Shown here piece after piece: positions 23,595-37,396 of a stretch of DNA of 64,000 nt. The DNA is from Granulosicoccus sp. (GTDB lineage Bacteria; Pseudomonadota; Gammaproteobacteria; Granulosicoccales; Granulosicoccaceae): assembly GCA_023301795.1 (NCBI GenBank), contig JALZVU010000008.1, positions 1-64,000 on the forward strand. The letters run 5' to 3'. The notes under the pieces were generated by a model, which saw nothing but the letters and a program-made list of their open reading frames with translations, searched no databases and was not told the origin of the DNA. A program made the position numbers and the translations under genes. The first letter of the stretch is position 1. Each line of letters opens with the position of its first letter.

Positions 23595-25049
23595 GTGTCT
23601 CAACACTTGGAGTCAGGACGATGGCCACATACTTCGGAGACGCCCTTGCCGAGCCCAACATTATGGGATCGCTGTCTGGTTCAATTAGAAACCGAGCTAT
23701 CTGATCAGCAGCTCAACACCTGGATACGCCCCCTACAGGCGCATCACCAAAACGGAACTCTAAGCATTCTTGCGCCTAATCGGTTCGTGCTCGATATGGT
23801 TCAAAGCAGTTTCCACTCGCGTATCCAGGAGATAGCGACCAGTCTGGTAGAACCTAACGCGGTCATTGTGGCTTTCGTCATTGGTTCTGACGATCCTGCG
23901 GATCCGCTTAGACAGACAAGAGAGCAATCAGCATCGACACCGAATGAGGCTCTCGAGCAGAATAGTCGCTCTACCCACCAGGCCCCCGCTCATTCACAAA
24001 TCGCTGCCACCTCTCAACCAGCGTTGCACAACTCTAATTTAAAACCGCAATTTAGTTTCAAAACTCTGGTGGAAGGAAAGAGCAATCAGCTGGGACGTGC
24101 TGCAGCGCTTCAGATAGGGAGTAGTCCCGGGACTGCGTACAACCCCTATTTAATATACGGAGCATCGGGTTTAGGCAAAACTCATATGATGCAAGCTATT
24201 GGTAACGAAATACTTGCCAATAAGCCTGATGCCCGCGTTATCTACATCAACTCTGAACGATATGTTCAGGAGATGGTTGCAGCTCTTCAACACAACAAGA
24301 TGAATGAGTTCAAGGCCTTCTACCGTGGGTTAGACGCTCTGCTGGTGGACGACATTCAGTTTTTCGCTAACAAAGAACAGACGCAGGAAGAATTCTTTCA
24401 CAATTTCAATGCGTTGTTTGAAGGAGAGCAACAAATTGTTCTTACCTGCGATAAATATCCCAAAGAAATAAATGGATTGGAAGAGCGCCTCCAAACTCGA
24501 TTTGGTTGGGGACTGTCTGTTGCAATTGAACCTCCGGAACTCGAAATGCGAGTGGCTATTCTGAACAGCAAAGCTGAAACCTTAGGGATTCAACTACCCT
24601 CAGAGGTCAGCTTTTTCATTGCTAACCGTATTCGCAGCAATGTTCGTGAGCTGGAGGGCTCGTTACGGCGGGTTCTGGCCTTTTGCCAATTGAACGGCGA
24701 TCCTGTAACCATGGAGACGACGCGCATCGCCCTTGCTGATCTGCTGGCTGTTCAAGGCCGCGCTGTGTCCATTGAGAACATTCAGAAGACAGTGGCAGAA
24801 TATTACAATATCCGACTTGCCGATCTCTCAGGAAAAAGCCGAGCCAGATCAGTTGCAAGACCTCGTCAGATCGCAATGGCCTTGGCAAAAGACCTGACAA
24901 GCAAAAGCCTTCCTGAAATCGGACGTTCTTTTGGTGGTCGTGATCACACAACAGTCTTGCACGCCTGCCGAAGAATAGTTGAGTTACGCGAATCAGACGA
25001 AAGCGTAAAGGAAGACTTCCATAATCTTCATCGAACACTCTCCAGCTAA
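23595..25049 (+). CDS. dnaA: Chromosomal replication initiator protein DnaA
   Basis: NPYLIYGASGLGKTHMMQAIGNE; SFGGRDHTTVLHACRRI signature; GTG start. Confidence 0.98.
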   Translation: MSQHLESGRWPHTSETPLPSPTLWDRCLVQLETELSDQQLNTWIRPLQAHHQNGTLSILAPNRFVLDMVQSSFHSRIQEIATSLVEPNAVIVAFVIGSDDPADPLRQTREQSASTPNEALEQNSRSTHQAPAHSQIAATSQPALHNSNLKPQFSFKTLVEGKSNQLGRAAALQIGSSPGTAYNPYLIYGASGLGKTHMMQAIGNEILANKPDARVIYINSERYVQEMVAALQHNKMNEFKAFYRGLDALLVDDIQFFANKEQTQEEFFHNFNALFEGEQQIVLTCDKYPKEINGLEERLQTRFGWGLSVAIEPPELEMRVAILNSKAETLGIQLPSEVSFFIANRIRSNVRELEGSLRRVLAFCQLNGDPVTMETTRIALADLLAVQGRAVSIENIQKTVAEYYNIRLADLSGKSRARSVARPRQIAMALAKDLTSKSLPEIGRSFGGRDHTTVLHACRRIVELRESDESVKEDFHNLHRTLSS

Positions 25050-25296
25050 CTTTACCGTAGAAGTCGAGCCCTATCATCCTGTGGATAACTCACGTATAAA
25101 GATGGCACTATTATTAAAGCGTTTGTTACCCACAATTCATACACAGGTTGATCAATCTATCCAAGCACAGTTATACAAGGATCAATCTGAACGTAACCTC
25201 CTGAAATCTAACAAACAAATAGAGTTATCAACAGACTTGTTATTCAGTAGTAGTAACAATAATAACTTTATCTAAAAAAACCTCTCTTTATACGCC
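25050..25296 (+). promoter_or_regulatory. Candidate oriC: dnaA-dnaN intergenic region with DnaA boxes, DnaA-trio-like repeat and AT-rich tract
   Basis: TTATCCACA on the minus strand at 25080-25088; one-mismatch boxes TTACCCACA 25126-25134 and TTATCAACA 25225-25233; TAG-TAG-TAA-CAA-TAA-TAA 25248-25265. Confidence 0.75.
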
Positions 25297-26409
25297 ATGA
25301 AATTCAGTGCACAACGTGAGTCATTGTTATCTCCACTACAGCATGTTGTGGGAGCAGTTGAGCGTAAACAAACATCGCCTATTTTAGGCAATGTGCTCAT
25401 CGAGCTTGCCGATGGCTATATGACAATTACTGCAAGTGACTCCGAAATTGAGATGCAAGCAAGAGTCGAGTTGCACATAGATGAACCTGGAGCAACAACT
25501 GTACCAGCCAGAAAATTACTAGAGATATGTAAACATCTACCTGATTCTGCTCGAATCGAATTTATCTTGAGTGGCGACAAAGTTTTATTTAAATCAGGTC
25601 GCAGTCGCTTCACGCTTGCGACTCTCCAGGCCAATGAATTTCCTAAGGTCAAAGAACTCAGCTCCCCACAGGAAGTCCATATCACTGCGTCAGACCTTCA
25701 TCAGTGTATAAAGAACACCGCCTTTTCAATGGCACAACAAGACGTGCGGTTCTACCTCAATGGCATGCTTCTGGAAATAGGGGCGGACCGGCTATCTTGT
25801 GTAGCAACGGATGGGCACCGACTGGCGTTCTCACAATGTAATACAGATGCTGATCCAGAAACCCCGGTAAGAGCCATCATTCCAAGAAAAAGTGTGAGTG
25901 AATTACTCAGATTGTTAGGTACTGCTGATGCAGAGGAAAAAGTAATCATGTTGGTTACATCCCAACAGTTACAAGTACAAATTGGTGGCGTACGCATTAG
26001 TACCAAATTAATCGACGGTCGATTTCCTGATTACAACAGGGTTATTCCGATAGACGGAAATAAGGAAATAGTCATTGATTGCCAGACACTTAAGCAATCT
26101 CTCGCAAGAGCGTCAGTTTTATCCAACGAAAAATATAGAGGGGTGCGTATCGCCTTGGAAAATGGACTACTCACCATTTCCAGCAATAATCCAGACCAGG
26201 AAGAAGCGATCGACGAACTGGAAATCGAATACCAGGGTGAAAAAACTGAAATTGGGTTCAACGTCACTTATCTACTTGATGTGCTTAATTCCCTTGAAAC
26301 AGAAAATGCCAGACTTAAAGTCAAAGATGGCAACAGCAGCGCTTTAATCACTCCTGAAACATCAGACAACAACGACAGCAAATATGTCGTTATGCCTATG
26401 CGTTTATGA
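25297..26409 (+). CDS. dnaN: DNA polymerase III beta subunit (sliding clamp)
   Basis: 370 aa, MKFSAQRESLLSPLQHVVGAVERKQTSPILGNVLIE; C-terminal YVVMPMRL. Confidence 0.98.
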   Translation: MKFSAQRESLLSPLQHVVGAVERKQTSPILGNVLIELADGYMTITASDSEIEMQARVELHIDEPGATTVPARKLLEICKHLPDSARIEFILSGDKVLFKSGRSRFTLATLQANEFPKVKELSSPQEVHITASDLHQCIKNTAFSMAQQDVRFYLNGMLLEIGADRLSCVATDGHRLAFSQCNTDADPETPVRAIIPRKSVSELLRLLGTADAEEKVIMLVTSQQLQVQIGGVRISTKLIDGRFPDYNRVIPIDGNKEIVIDCQTLKQSLARASVLSNEKYRGVRIALENGLLTISSNNPDQEEAIDELEIEYQGEKTEIGFNVTYLLDVLNSLETENARLKVKDGNSSALITPETSDNNDSKYVVMPMRL

Positions 26410-27482
26410 TTCTGTCCGAACTCGAGATAGAAAATTTTCGAATTCTCAAAAAAGTATCCGTTGAATTCCACCCTGCCCTCAACCTGATCACAGGGGACAA
26501 TGGATCAGGCAAAAGCTCGATCCTCGAAGCTATATACTGCCTCGCCTCCGGACACTCATTCCGCACCCGAAAACCACGTGAACTAGTAGATCATGCATCG
26601 GAGTACTACCAGATAACGTCGGTTTTCTATAACAAGATCACCGAAAAAGAACATCGGTGCGGCCTGTTACGGGAGAAAAGTGGCGCTGTACAGCTCCGTT
26701 TAGATTACGAAGATATAAAAAGGCAATCTGACATTGCTTTTTTATTACCCGTAAAAGCACTGACACCCGACAGTCACAAACTTGTACAAGATGGTCCTGA
26801 TGAAAGGCGTCAGTTTCTAGATTGGGGATTGTTCCACGTGGAACCTAGTTTTCTTGGTGTCTGGAAAGACTACAAACGAGCACTTTCTCAACGAAACCAG
26901 TTGTTGCGCACTCAGGGATCCGACAGCGACATTGCTTTATGGACAATTCCCCTAGCTAAAGCAGCCACAGCACTGACTGAAATGCGTGTCAAATACACCG
27001 ACTTGTTGGCAGTAGCCTTTCAACATCGCATATCAACGATGAATGTTGCGTTTGAAGCAGATCTGAAATACAAACAAGGTTTTGTTGACACGGACTCCAT
27101 TGAATCTATCCTTCAACACAATCTTGACCACCATCGGAGGATGAAAACCACAACAGATGGTCCTCACCGAGCTGATCTTCAGGTTTCCACAGATAGAGTG
27201 TTGTCCAAGCAGTTGCTGTCACGGGGACAACAAAAAATGTTGGTCTACCTACTCCATTTAGCTCAACTTGATGTTCTTCGTGAACAAACAAACGCTCGGG
27301 CTATCGTTTTATGTGACGATTTATCATCTGAACTCGATGCCAATCACACAACAAACCTGTTAAATCAACTGGAACAACTCGAAAGCCAGGTTTTCGTGTC
27401 AGGAGTGGATCTGTCTGTTCTAACAACCCAATCGAATACAAGGTTCCACATGGAACACGGTTCTTTGAGAAAGGGACTATAA
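26406..27482 (+). CDS. recF: DNA replication and repair protein RecF
   Basis: ENFRILKKVSVEFHPALNLITGDNGSGKSSILEAIYCLASGHSFR; ATGA overlap with dnaN. Confidence 0.97.
   Translation: MILSELEIENFRILKKVSVEFHPALNLITGDNGSGKSSILEAIYCLASGHSFRTRKPRELVDHASEYYQITSVFYNKITEKEHRCGLLREKSGAVQLRLDYEDIKRQSDIAFLLPVKALTPDSHKLVQDGPDERRQFLDWGLFHVEPSFLGVWKDYKRALSQRNQLLRTQGSDSDIALWTIPLAKAATALTEMRVKYTDLLAVAFQHRISTMNVAFEADLKYKQGFVDTDSIESILQHNLDHHRRMKTTTDGPHRADLQVSTDRVLSKQLLSRGQQKMLVYLLHLAQLDVLREQTNARAIVLCDDLSSELDANHTTNLLNQLEQLESQVFVSGVDLSVLTTQSNTRFHMEHGSLRKGL
26830..26845. promoter_or_regulatory. parS-like site inside recF
   Basis: tgttccacgtggaacc, 15/16 match to TGTTCCACGTGGAACA. Confidence 0.85.
27442..27457. promoter_or_regulatory. 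Degenerate parS-like site inside the recF 3' end
   Basis: ggttccacatggaaca, 14/16 match to TGTTCCACGTGGAACA. Confidence 0.45.
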
Positions 27483-29924
<2,442 letters not shown>

Positions 29925-30001
29925 CCATTGTGGTTTCCTGCGAAGCTGACATGACAAAAACCTCGTAACAAAAAACACACTGATAGCAGGTAATCCATTT
30001 C

Positions 30002-32032
30002 ATGACTGACGCTACACTGGTCAACAGACCGGCTTTCTCCAAAATCGACCCAGCTGGCATTGAAACCGAGTTAGACAGGTTGCTCGATCAATGCCGGACA
30101 GTGATTAGCAGTCTGGAGTCTGTTGACACACCATCCTGGGAGTTGTTGATACAACCGCTAGATGAAGCGCACAATGCGCTGAGTCTGTTTTGGTCACCCG
30201 TCAGCCATCTGAATTCAGTCATGAACAATGATGAGCTACGTGACGCCTATAAGGCCTGTCTCCCCAAACTACGGGCGTACTACACCGAGTTGGGACAAAA
30301 CGACATTCTGTACAACGCAACTCTGGCCCTGAGAGCAAGTTCATCATTCTCGACGATGAGTGCAGAGCGTCAACAACAGATTGATCACAGCATTCGCGAT
30401 TTCATTCTGGGAGGTGTGTCACTAAACGACACAGAGAAGACGCGCTACGCTGATATTGCTCAGAAACTATCAGCCTTGACAACAGAGTTCTCAGATAACG
30501 TTCTGGATGCTACCAATGCGTGGAGCATGACCCTGAACGATGCCTCGGATCTGGATGGCCTGCCTGAGTCAGCTATTGCAGCAGCACAGCAGAGGGCCTC
30601 AAGCAAAGGTGATTCTGGGTACAGAGTTAATCTGGAATTTCCCAGTTACATGGCCGTCATGATGTATGCAACCGATAGGAAGCTGCGTGAGCAGATGTAT
30701 ACCGCTTTCTGTACCCGAGCCTCAGATCAAGGTCCCCATGCCGGTCAGTTCGATAACAGTGGCCATATAGAGCAGTTACTGAAGCTACGCTCTGAAAAGG
30801 CTGCACTGTTAGGCTTCAATTCGTATGCCGATCTGTCTGTTGAACCTAAGATGGTGGATTCACCGCAACAGGTCCTGGCGTTCCTGAATGATCTGGTGGA
30901 CAAAGCCCAACCTCAGGCTCACCGTGAGTTTGCCGAACTGGAGGACTACGCGCGTCAATCGCTGGGATTGGATTCAGTAGCTGCCTGGGATGTAGCTTTC
31001 GTCAGTGACCGTCTCAAAAAAGAGCAACACGATCTTTCAGATGAGGAACTCAAACCCTACTTTCCTGCCTCCAAAGCAATACCGGGCATGTTTGCGGTAG
31101 TGGGTAAATTATTTAATTTGACGATAACAGCCGTCAATGATGTAGACGTCTACCACCCGGATGTTCAGCTGTATTGCATTACCGATTCTGCCGGACGGAT
31201 CCGAGGTGAATTTTTTCTGGATAACTACGCACGAGAGAATAAACGCGGAGGCGCCTGGATGGATGTGTGTGCTACGCGTCAACGCATAGGCGATGTTATC
31301 CAGAGACCTATTGCATACCTGACGTGTAATCTCACACCGCCAGTAGGCTCAGACCCCGCGCTATTGACCCATATGGAAGTGACAACGTTATTCCATGAAT
31401 TTGGACATGGTTTACATCACATGTTGACGCAGGTGGAGGCTTCAGGCGTATCAGGCATCAATGGCGTGGAGTGGGATGCCGTAGAGCTGCCTAGTCAGTT
31501 CCTTGAAAACTGGTGTTGGCAACGAGAATCAATCGACATGATCAGTGGCCATTATCAAACGGGAGAACCATTGCCTGATGAGTTGCTCGAAAAAATGCGG
31601 GGTGCAAGGAATTTTCAATCAGCCATGCAGTTGATGCGACAAATGGAGTTTTCCCTGTTCGACCTGCAAATCCACCTTGATTCCACAGCACAGAATGCGG
31701 CACCCATACAACAGACCCTAGACAGTATTCGTCAAAGGGTTGCCGTGGTTCCAGTACCGTCGTTCAATCGCTTCCAACATGGGTTTTCACATATATTTGC
31801 CGGCGGTTACAGCGCTGGCTATTTCAGCTATAAATGGGCTGAAGTCCTCTCCGCTGATGCGTTTTCACGCTTTGAAGAGGAAGGTATTTTCAATGAACAA
31901 ACGGGTCGTTTGTTTTTGGAAAACGTGCTGGAAGTTGGGGGATCGCGAAGTGCAATGGACTCGTTCAAGGCGTTTCGTGGTCGCGAACCCGATGTTAAGC
32001 CATTGTTGAGACATACCGGTCTGGCGGCGTAA
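30002..32032 (+). CDS. prlC: Oligopeptidase A (M3 metallopeptidase)
   Basis: HEFGHGLHH zinc motif, 676 aa M3 family. Confidence 0.93.
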   Translation: MTDATLVNRPAFSKIDPAGIETELDRLLDQCRTVISSLESVDTPSWELLIQPLDEAHNALSLFWSPVSHLNSVMNNDELRDAYKACLPKLRAYYTELGQNDILYNATLALRASSSFSTMSAERQQQIDHSIRDFILGGVSLNDTEKTRYADIAQKLSALTTEFSDNVLDATNAWSMTLNDASDLDGLPESAIAAAQQRASSKGDSGYRVNLEFPSYMAVMMYATDRKLREQMYTAFCTRASDQGPHAGQFDNSGHIEQLLKLRSEKAALLGFNSYADLSVEPKMVDSPQQVLAFLNDLVDKAQPQAHREFAELEDYARQSLGLDSVAAWDVAFVSDRLKKEQHDLSDEELKPYFPASKAIPGMFAVVGKLFNLTITAVNDVDVYHPDVQLYCITDSAGRIRGEFFLDNYARENKRGGAWMDVCATRQRIGDVIQRPIAYLTCNLTPPVGSDPALLTHMEVTTLFHEFGHGLHHMLTQVEASGVSGINGVEWDAVELPSQFLENWCWQRESIDMISGHYQTGEPLPDELLEKMRGARNFQSAMQLMRQMEFSLFDLQIHLDSTAQNAAPIQQTLDSIRQRVAVVPVPSFNRFQHGFSHIFAGGYSAGYFSYKWAEVLSADAFSRFEEEGIFNEQTGRLFLENVLEVGGSRSAMDSFKAFRGREPDVKPLLRHTGLAA

Positions 32033-32033
32033 C

Positions 32034-33494
32034 ATGAAATACAGCGACCTGCGCGATTTCATCGCGGGATTGGAATCGCGCGGCGAGTTGATTCGCATCA
32101 GTACGCCGGTAGATCCGAATCTTGAAATTACTGAAATATGCGATAGGACTTTGCGCGCAAAAGGTCCTGCCTTGTTGTTCGAAAATCCGATTGGATCAGA
32201 TATACCACTGTTGGGAAACCTGTTCGGCACGCCTGAACGCGTCGCCTACGGCATGGGTGAGGAGTCTGTTAAAGCTCTACGCGAGGTGGGAAAACTGCTG
32301 GCATTTTTGAAAGAGCCTGATCCTCCCAAAGGTATAAAAGATGCCTGGAACACACTGCCCATATTCAAGAAGGTATTGGATATGGCGCCAAAGACTACTC
32401 GCAACCCTGCCTGTCAGCAAGAGACGTGGGAACACGTTGATCTCGGTAAGTTGCCGGTACAAACCTGCTGGCCAGGCGATGCTGGTCCACTGATTACCTG
32501 GGGACTGGTGATAACAAAGGGGCCACATAAAAAACGGCAAAACATGGGCATCTATAGACAGCAAGTGATAGGCCCTGACAAAGTCATCATGCGCTGGCTA
32601 AGCCATCGTGGCGGGGCGTTGGATTTTCGTGAATGGCAACAGACCAACCCGGGTGAGCCCTTTCCCATAGCGGTAGCACTTGGGGCTGATCCTGCCACGA
32701 TACTAGGCGCTGTTACACCGGTGCCCGATTCGTTGTCAGAACATGCGTTTGCTGGACTATTACGCGGTGAGCGAACCTTGTTGGCCAATGCACAGTTGTC
32801 TGACCTTCAAGTCCCGGCTTCTGCTGAATTTGTGCTGGAGGGTTTTCTCTACCCCGGTGAGACTGCACCAGAAGGGCCTTTCGGTGACCATACCGGTTAC
32901 TACAATGAGGTCGATGAATTTCCAGTGTTCACGGTGGAGCGCGTGACCCATCGCAAAAACCCGATTTATCATTCGACATACACCGGTCGACCGCCAGATG
33001 AACCTGCCATTCTGGGTGTTGCTCTGAACGAAGTGTTTGTACCGATACTGCAAAAACAATTTCCAGAAATAACGGACTTTTATCTGCCACCTGAAGGATG
33101 TTCATACCGTATGGCCGTGGTGAGCATGAAAAAGCAATATCCAGGGCATGCAAAGCGAGTGATGATGGGAGTCTGGAGTTTTCTGCGACAGTTCATGTAT
33201 ACAAAGTTTGTGATTGTGGTGGACGACGACATTAATGCACGTTCCTGGGAAGATGTTATTTGGGCGATTACCACCCGCATGGATCCTGCTAGAGACACCA
33301 CGTTGATTGAGAACACACCCATCGATTACTTGGATTTTGCCTCACCGGTATCGGGACTTGGGTCGAAAATGGGAATGGATGCCACCAACAAGTTGCCAGG
33401 GGAAACCGACAGGGAATGGGGTGAGCCGATTGTCATGAGTGATGCGGTGAAAACCCGAGTGGATGAGATATGGTCATCGTTAGGGCTCGAGTAA
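32034..33494 (+). CDS. ubiD: 4-hydroxy-3-polyprenylbenzoate decarboxylase UbiD
   Basis: [22 protein letters not shown]...[31 protein letters not shown]. Confidence 0.97.
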   Translation: MKYSDLRDFIAGLESRGELIRISTPVDPNLEITEICDRTLRAKGPALLFENPIGSDIPLLGNLFGTPERVAYGMGEESVKALREVGKLLAFLKEPDPPKGIKDAWNTLPIFKKVLDMAPKTTRNPACQQETWEHVDLGKLPVQTCWPGDAGPLITWGLVITKGPHKKRQNMGIYRQQVIGPDKVIMRWLSHRGGALDFREWQQTNPGEPFPIAVALGADPATILGAVTPVPDSLSEHAFAGLLRGERTLLANAQLSDLQVPASAEFVLEGFLYPGETAPEGPFGDHTGYYNEVDEFPVFTVERVTHRKNPIYHSTYTGRPPDEPAILGVALNEVFVPILQKQFPEITDFYLPPEGCSYRMAVVSMKKQYPGHAKRVMMGVWSFLRQFMYTKFVIVVDDDINARSWEDVIWAITTRMDPARDTTLIENTPIDYLDFASPVSGLGSKMGMDATNKLPGETDREWGEPIVMSDAVKTRVDEIWSSLGLE

Positions 33495-33695
33495 CCTATT
33501 GTAAGATGGTGTAAAGCTTCACCAGGGAGCTATGCGTTTTGTTCTTACAGGGGTTTGTTGGGGTTAGTTCCGGTGTTAAACACTATGCCAGCCGATCAAC
33601 AATGGCTAACAGTCAAGTATGATGAAGGGGTGGTGTGGCAATAACATGTGACGCTTCGACACACACAACCCTGCTGGTAGAACCAATAGCGCATC

Positions 33696-34112
33696 TTGAT
33701 ACAACGACACTCACCGATTAGTTTTGACGTATTAAGTTCGATGATCACAGAACTCGTCGAGCATTACGATCGCCACTGTGATGTCGGCTGTGACGAACTG
33801 GATTGGTCATCATCATCCCGTTTTACCCGGGTCGTTCGTTATGGGAACAGTACCGATCTCTATCCCATCTTGAATCAGGTCCCTGATGCAGTCACTGCGG
33901 AGTACCGGCTAGAGTACAAATCTCATACCGTGTTTACCTGGAAGGACTACCGATGGCCGCACTTGGTGGATGCCAACACAGTGAAACAAAACCAGCGTGA
34001 CATCGTTGTGCCTGACGATTGTTTTGGCGAACTACTTAATTATCATCAAGACGCGGACACTGGTTGGTTAGACAGGTACCGGGCTACCTTGGTTCGCGAC
34101 AACGCCGCTTAG
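33696..34112 (+). CDS. Hypothetical protein
   Basis: 138 aa ORF in a non-coding-rich gap; no recognised family. Confidence 0.4.
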   Translation: MIQRHSPISFDVLSSMITELVEHYDRHCDVGCDELDWSSSSRFTRVVRYGNSTDLYPILNQVPDAVTAEYRLEYKSHTVFTWKDYRWPHLVDANTVKQNQRDIVVPDDCFGELLNYHQDADTGWLDRYRATLVRDNAA

Positions 34113-34179
34113 AGAGCCTAATCCGCTGCGCTCGCAATCTCTCGGTGCTGCTGCCGAAGCTTGAGGCAGCCCCATAGCA

Positions 34180-36987
34180 TCATGCTAGCTCCAATATATC
34201 GACCGAGCAGGCCCCTAGATCCAGAAAGTTGGCATAATAATCGAGCTTCACGGTATCGATGTGCTGCAGTTTGGCCGCCATAGCTCTGGCTGGTAGTGGC
34301 TCTGAAAAAAAGAAGCCTTGATAGCCCTCACAACCCTCGTTAACCAGCAAGGGCAGAACTCGGCCTGATTCAACACCTTCGGCAATCACTCTGATACCCA
34401 GCGTATTAGCTAGTGCGATGATGCTCTTTACGACAGTAAATGCATGAGGAAAAACTTCTATATCAGCGATGAATGAACGATCTATTTTGAGGTGGTCCAG
34501 TGGTAGCTGGCTTAGGTACGCAAGCGATGAATAGCCAGTTCCAAAATCATCCAGAGATATCTGCACTCCCAGTGACTTGATTTCGTTAATAATATTGGTT
34601 TCGATAGTCTGCACAAGCGCAGACTCTGTGATTTCCAGAATCAGACTATCGGGCCGCATGGAGTGACGTTGTAAAATAACATCGATGCGTTGAGCGAAGT
34701 GAGGCGTGCTCAACTGGCGAGCGGAGACGTTAACCGACATCGTCGTAGCAGGCGTGATCAATCCTCGGCGTAGCCATATCCTGTGCTGGGCACAGGCTTG
34801 TGAGATAGCCCACTCGCCCAGCTCACCAATTAACCCTGTTTCTTCAAGTACGTCAATAAAAGCGCCCGGACTGATAGGTTGACCACTAGCTTGCGGCCAA
34901 CGTAGCAGTGCCTCGAACCCGAGAAGCTTATTGTCCTTAATCAGCAACTGCGGCTGATAGAACAACTCGAAATCCTGCCGATCAACAGCCCGTCGCAAGC
35001 TTGTGATCAACACCGAGCGATCTCGCTGCGCCTGGTCCAGCTCTGGAGTGAAGAAGACATGTCTAGAGCGCCCAGACAACTTGGCTCGGTATAATGCAAT
35101 ATCGGCTTGTTTGATAAGGCTGTTGGCATCTGATGCCAGTTCGGTATTTAGCCCGGAAGCCATGGCGATACCGATACTGGCCGATACATAAACTTCCTCT
35201 TGCTGAAGCAAAAATGGTTGTTTGATGGCATGCACGATGGCGTCAGCGATATCACTCGCCTCACTAATGTCGTCGAATCGCGTAAGGGTTACTGTAAATT
35301 CATCACCGCCCAGACGCGCTACGGTATCTTCATCAAGTACAGTCTGGCGTAGCCGTAGTGCCACCTGTTGTAATAATTCGTCGCCAGCATCGTGACCCAA
35401 CGTATCGTTTACAGCTTTAAAACCATCAAGATCCACAAACAACAAGCAGACGATACCGTAGGGGCTGCGTTGGTCGAGCGATCGATGCAGATGCTCGAGA
35501 AATCGGGTTCGATTTGGCAGGCCAGTAAGCGCATCATGATGAGCAATTTGTTTGAAACGCTGTTCAGCTTCATATTGCTCAGTGATATCCATGATCACCA
35601 CAAGACACCCTGTTAATTTGCCGAGATTGTTCATCAGTGCTGTAGCGTTAATGCTGGCCCATACACTCTTACCACTCGTGCTGTTAAGTCTCACCACATC
35701 GCGAAAGGTATCGCCTCTGACCAGAGCACGGCGCATGTCCACAAGAATTTGTGTGTGATCTTCACTGCGGATACCTTCGATCCAACCGCCACTCAGGTTA
35801 TCTTCAAGGGAGCGAGAGCTGAGTCGACACCACATATCGTTAGCGTATTGGCAGAGCCACTGTTCATCAAGTTTTATGATGCCTACAGGTGCTAGCTGTG
35901 TCAGTGTTCTGTACTGCGTCAGAGCTCCCTGTAATTCTTCAGCTGTCTGTAGTTTCCCGCTGATGTCGTTCAACACTAACGTGGTGTAGACCTGCTTGTT
36001 CACATGCGAGTGAAAGAGGGTGAGTTCGGCGGGAACTACCTGGGTGTTTGCTCTTATCGCTTTGACGTTTGGGATATGGTAAGGCTTGTGATCACTAGAT
36101 CGCAGCGAATACCAATAGTCGCTCGCGTTAACTTGTATTGACTCAAGAACCGAACCTGGCAAAAACAGACTTAACGGGGCACCCAGTGCACTCACGGTAT
36201 CCAAGCCGAATAATTTTTCACAAGCAGGATTAAAAGCGGTAACCGTAAGGTTTTCGTTGACCGTTAATACCGCGTTGAAAGATGCATCCAGTAGCCGCAT
36301 CAGTTGCCGGTTGGTATCACTGACTCCGGCAATTACATTGTTAATGCCTCGGTTGATAATGTTATTGATGTGTACACGAATAAAAGCATCCAGCATTGAT
36401 TGGAGTCGCTTGACCGATAGCAGGTCAAACTGTTGTCGGGCGTTGGCTACGAACAAAAGTGCTTTGAGAGATTTGTGATCGTACAATGGACAAACGCAGA
36501 ATGTATTGATCTGTGGATGACCAAGCGGCAGGTTCGACAGGGTGACATCACTTGGGTTATTGGAGAAAACAGGTTTCAGAACGTCAATGACATCCTGCAT
36601 AACCTCATCGGGAATCGATTTGGATAAGGCCTCCCGTTGACGAACCATACTGCCATCGGCATGCAATGATACGGCTGCGTCGACTACCAGTTTATTGTCT
36701 TCGTCTACACGTAACAGGCAACCGTAAGCTGCATCAGACAATCTGAGAGATTCAACAACGAGTTCTTCGCTTAAATCACGTAGCGATAGTCCACGGGCGA
36801 CTCTATCTCCGACACGTTCTAGAAAGCGATTCTGTATATTGTCAACGGCCTGACGAACTTCATGGTCGGCTCTTCTATCAGATCGCTTTGTGTCTTGGAG
36901 TGTCATATCTAGTGATGTCTGACTAGAAAACGACATAAAGGTTGTTGAACATACGACACGTGCCTGCGATAAACGCCGCATGTGCAA
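34180..36987 (-). CDS. GAF/PAS-containing GGDEF-EAL bifunctional diguanylate cyclase/phosphodiesterase
   Basis: HHDALTGLPNRTRF, ARLGGDEFTVTL, FEALLRWPQ, DDFGTGYSSLAYLSQLPLDHLKIDRSF. Confidence 0.93.
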   Translation of the reverse strand: MHMRRLSQARVVCSTTFMSFSSQTSLDMTLQDTKRSDRRADHEVRQAVDNIQNRFLERVGDRVARGLSLRDLSEELVVESLRLSDAAYGCLLRVDEDNKLVVDAAVSLHADGSMVRQREALSKSIPDEVMQDVIDVLKPVFSNNPSDVTLSNLPLGHPQINTFCVCPLYDHKSLKALLFVANARQQFDLLSVKRLQSMLDAFIRVHINNIINRGINNVIAGVSDTNRQLMRLLDASFNAVLTVNENLTVTAFNPACEKLFGLDTVSALGAPLSLFLPGSVLESIQVNASDYWYSLRSSDHKPYHIPNVKAIRANTQVVPAELTLFHSHVNKQVYTTLVLNDISGKLQTAEELQGALTQYRTLTQLAPVGIIKLDEQWLCQYANDMWCRLSSRSLEDNLSGGWIEGIRSEDHTQILVDMRRALVRGDTFRDVVRLNSTSGKSVWASINATALMNNLGKLTGCLVVIMDITEQYEAEQRFKQIAHHDALTGLPNRTRFLEHLHRSLDQRSPYGIVCLLFVDLDGFKAVNDTLGHDAGDELLQQVALRLRQTVLDEDTVARLGGDEFTVTLTRFDDISEASDIADAIVHAIKQPFLLQQEEVYVSASIGIAMASGLNTELASDANSLIKQADIALYRAKLSGRSRHVFFTPELDQAQRDRSVLITSLRRAVDRQDFELFYQPQLLIKDNKLLGFEALLRWPQASGQPISPGAFIDVLEETGLIGELGEWAISQACAQHRIWLRRGLITPATTMSVNVSARQLSTPHFAQRIDVILQRHSMRPDSLILEITESALVQTIETNIINEIKSLGVQISLDDFGTGYSSLAYLSQLPLDHLKIDRSFIADIEVFPHAFTVVKSIIALANTLGIRVIAEGVESGRVLPLLVNEGCEGYQGFFFSEPLPARAMAAKLQHIDTVKLDYYANFLDLGACSVDILELA

Positions 36988-37396
36988 CGTTATCTTTATT
37001 GTCGATAGACCGAAAAAGCGTCACATCAGTCATCGTGTTATTTAGGATGGGTGAGTATTAAGGTATGTGCAATAAAATACCCGTTCAGTCCTTGAAAATA
37101 ACGTGTCCTTAGATCAAATAAAAGATTGCAAAAAATGTACATACGATATCAGTATATGGTGAATTTTCCGATTCCGTTAGAAAAGCCCCGCCCTTTATTT
37201 CCACGTTAGTGTAGACCATTCCCACTCGGCTGCCTGCCTTATAGAATTGGCTTGTCAATTCAACGTACCTGTAATTGGACTAGTATGTTACTTAAAGATC
37301 GAGTGACGCTGGTAACCTTATATAAAAAACGACGTGTTTGTTCGTACATTATTGCTACTTGCAAATGGTGTTTGAAAAAATTGATTCGTTGAGCGT

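Noticed and set aside
25081-25275. 64-aa ORF (MDNSRIKMALLLKRLLP...) downstream of dnaA
   Set aside because: It covers DnaA boxes, the trio-like repeat and AT-rich DNA of the candidate origin; composition is non-protein-like.
34113-34179. Possible convergent terminator (gctgcc...ggcagc)
   Set aside because: Stem of only 6 bp with no T-tract; too weak to call.
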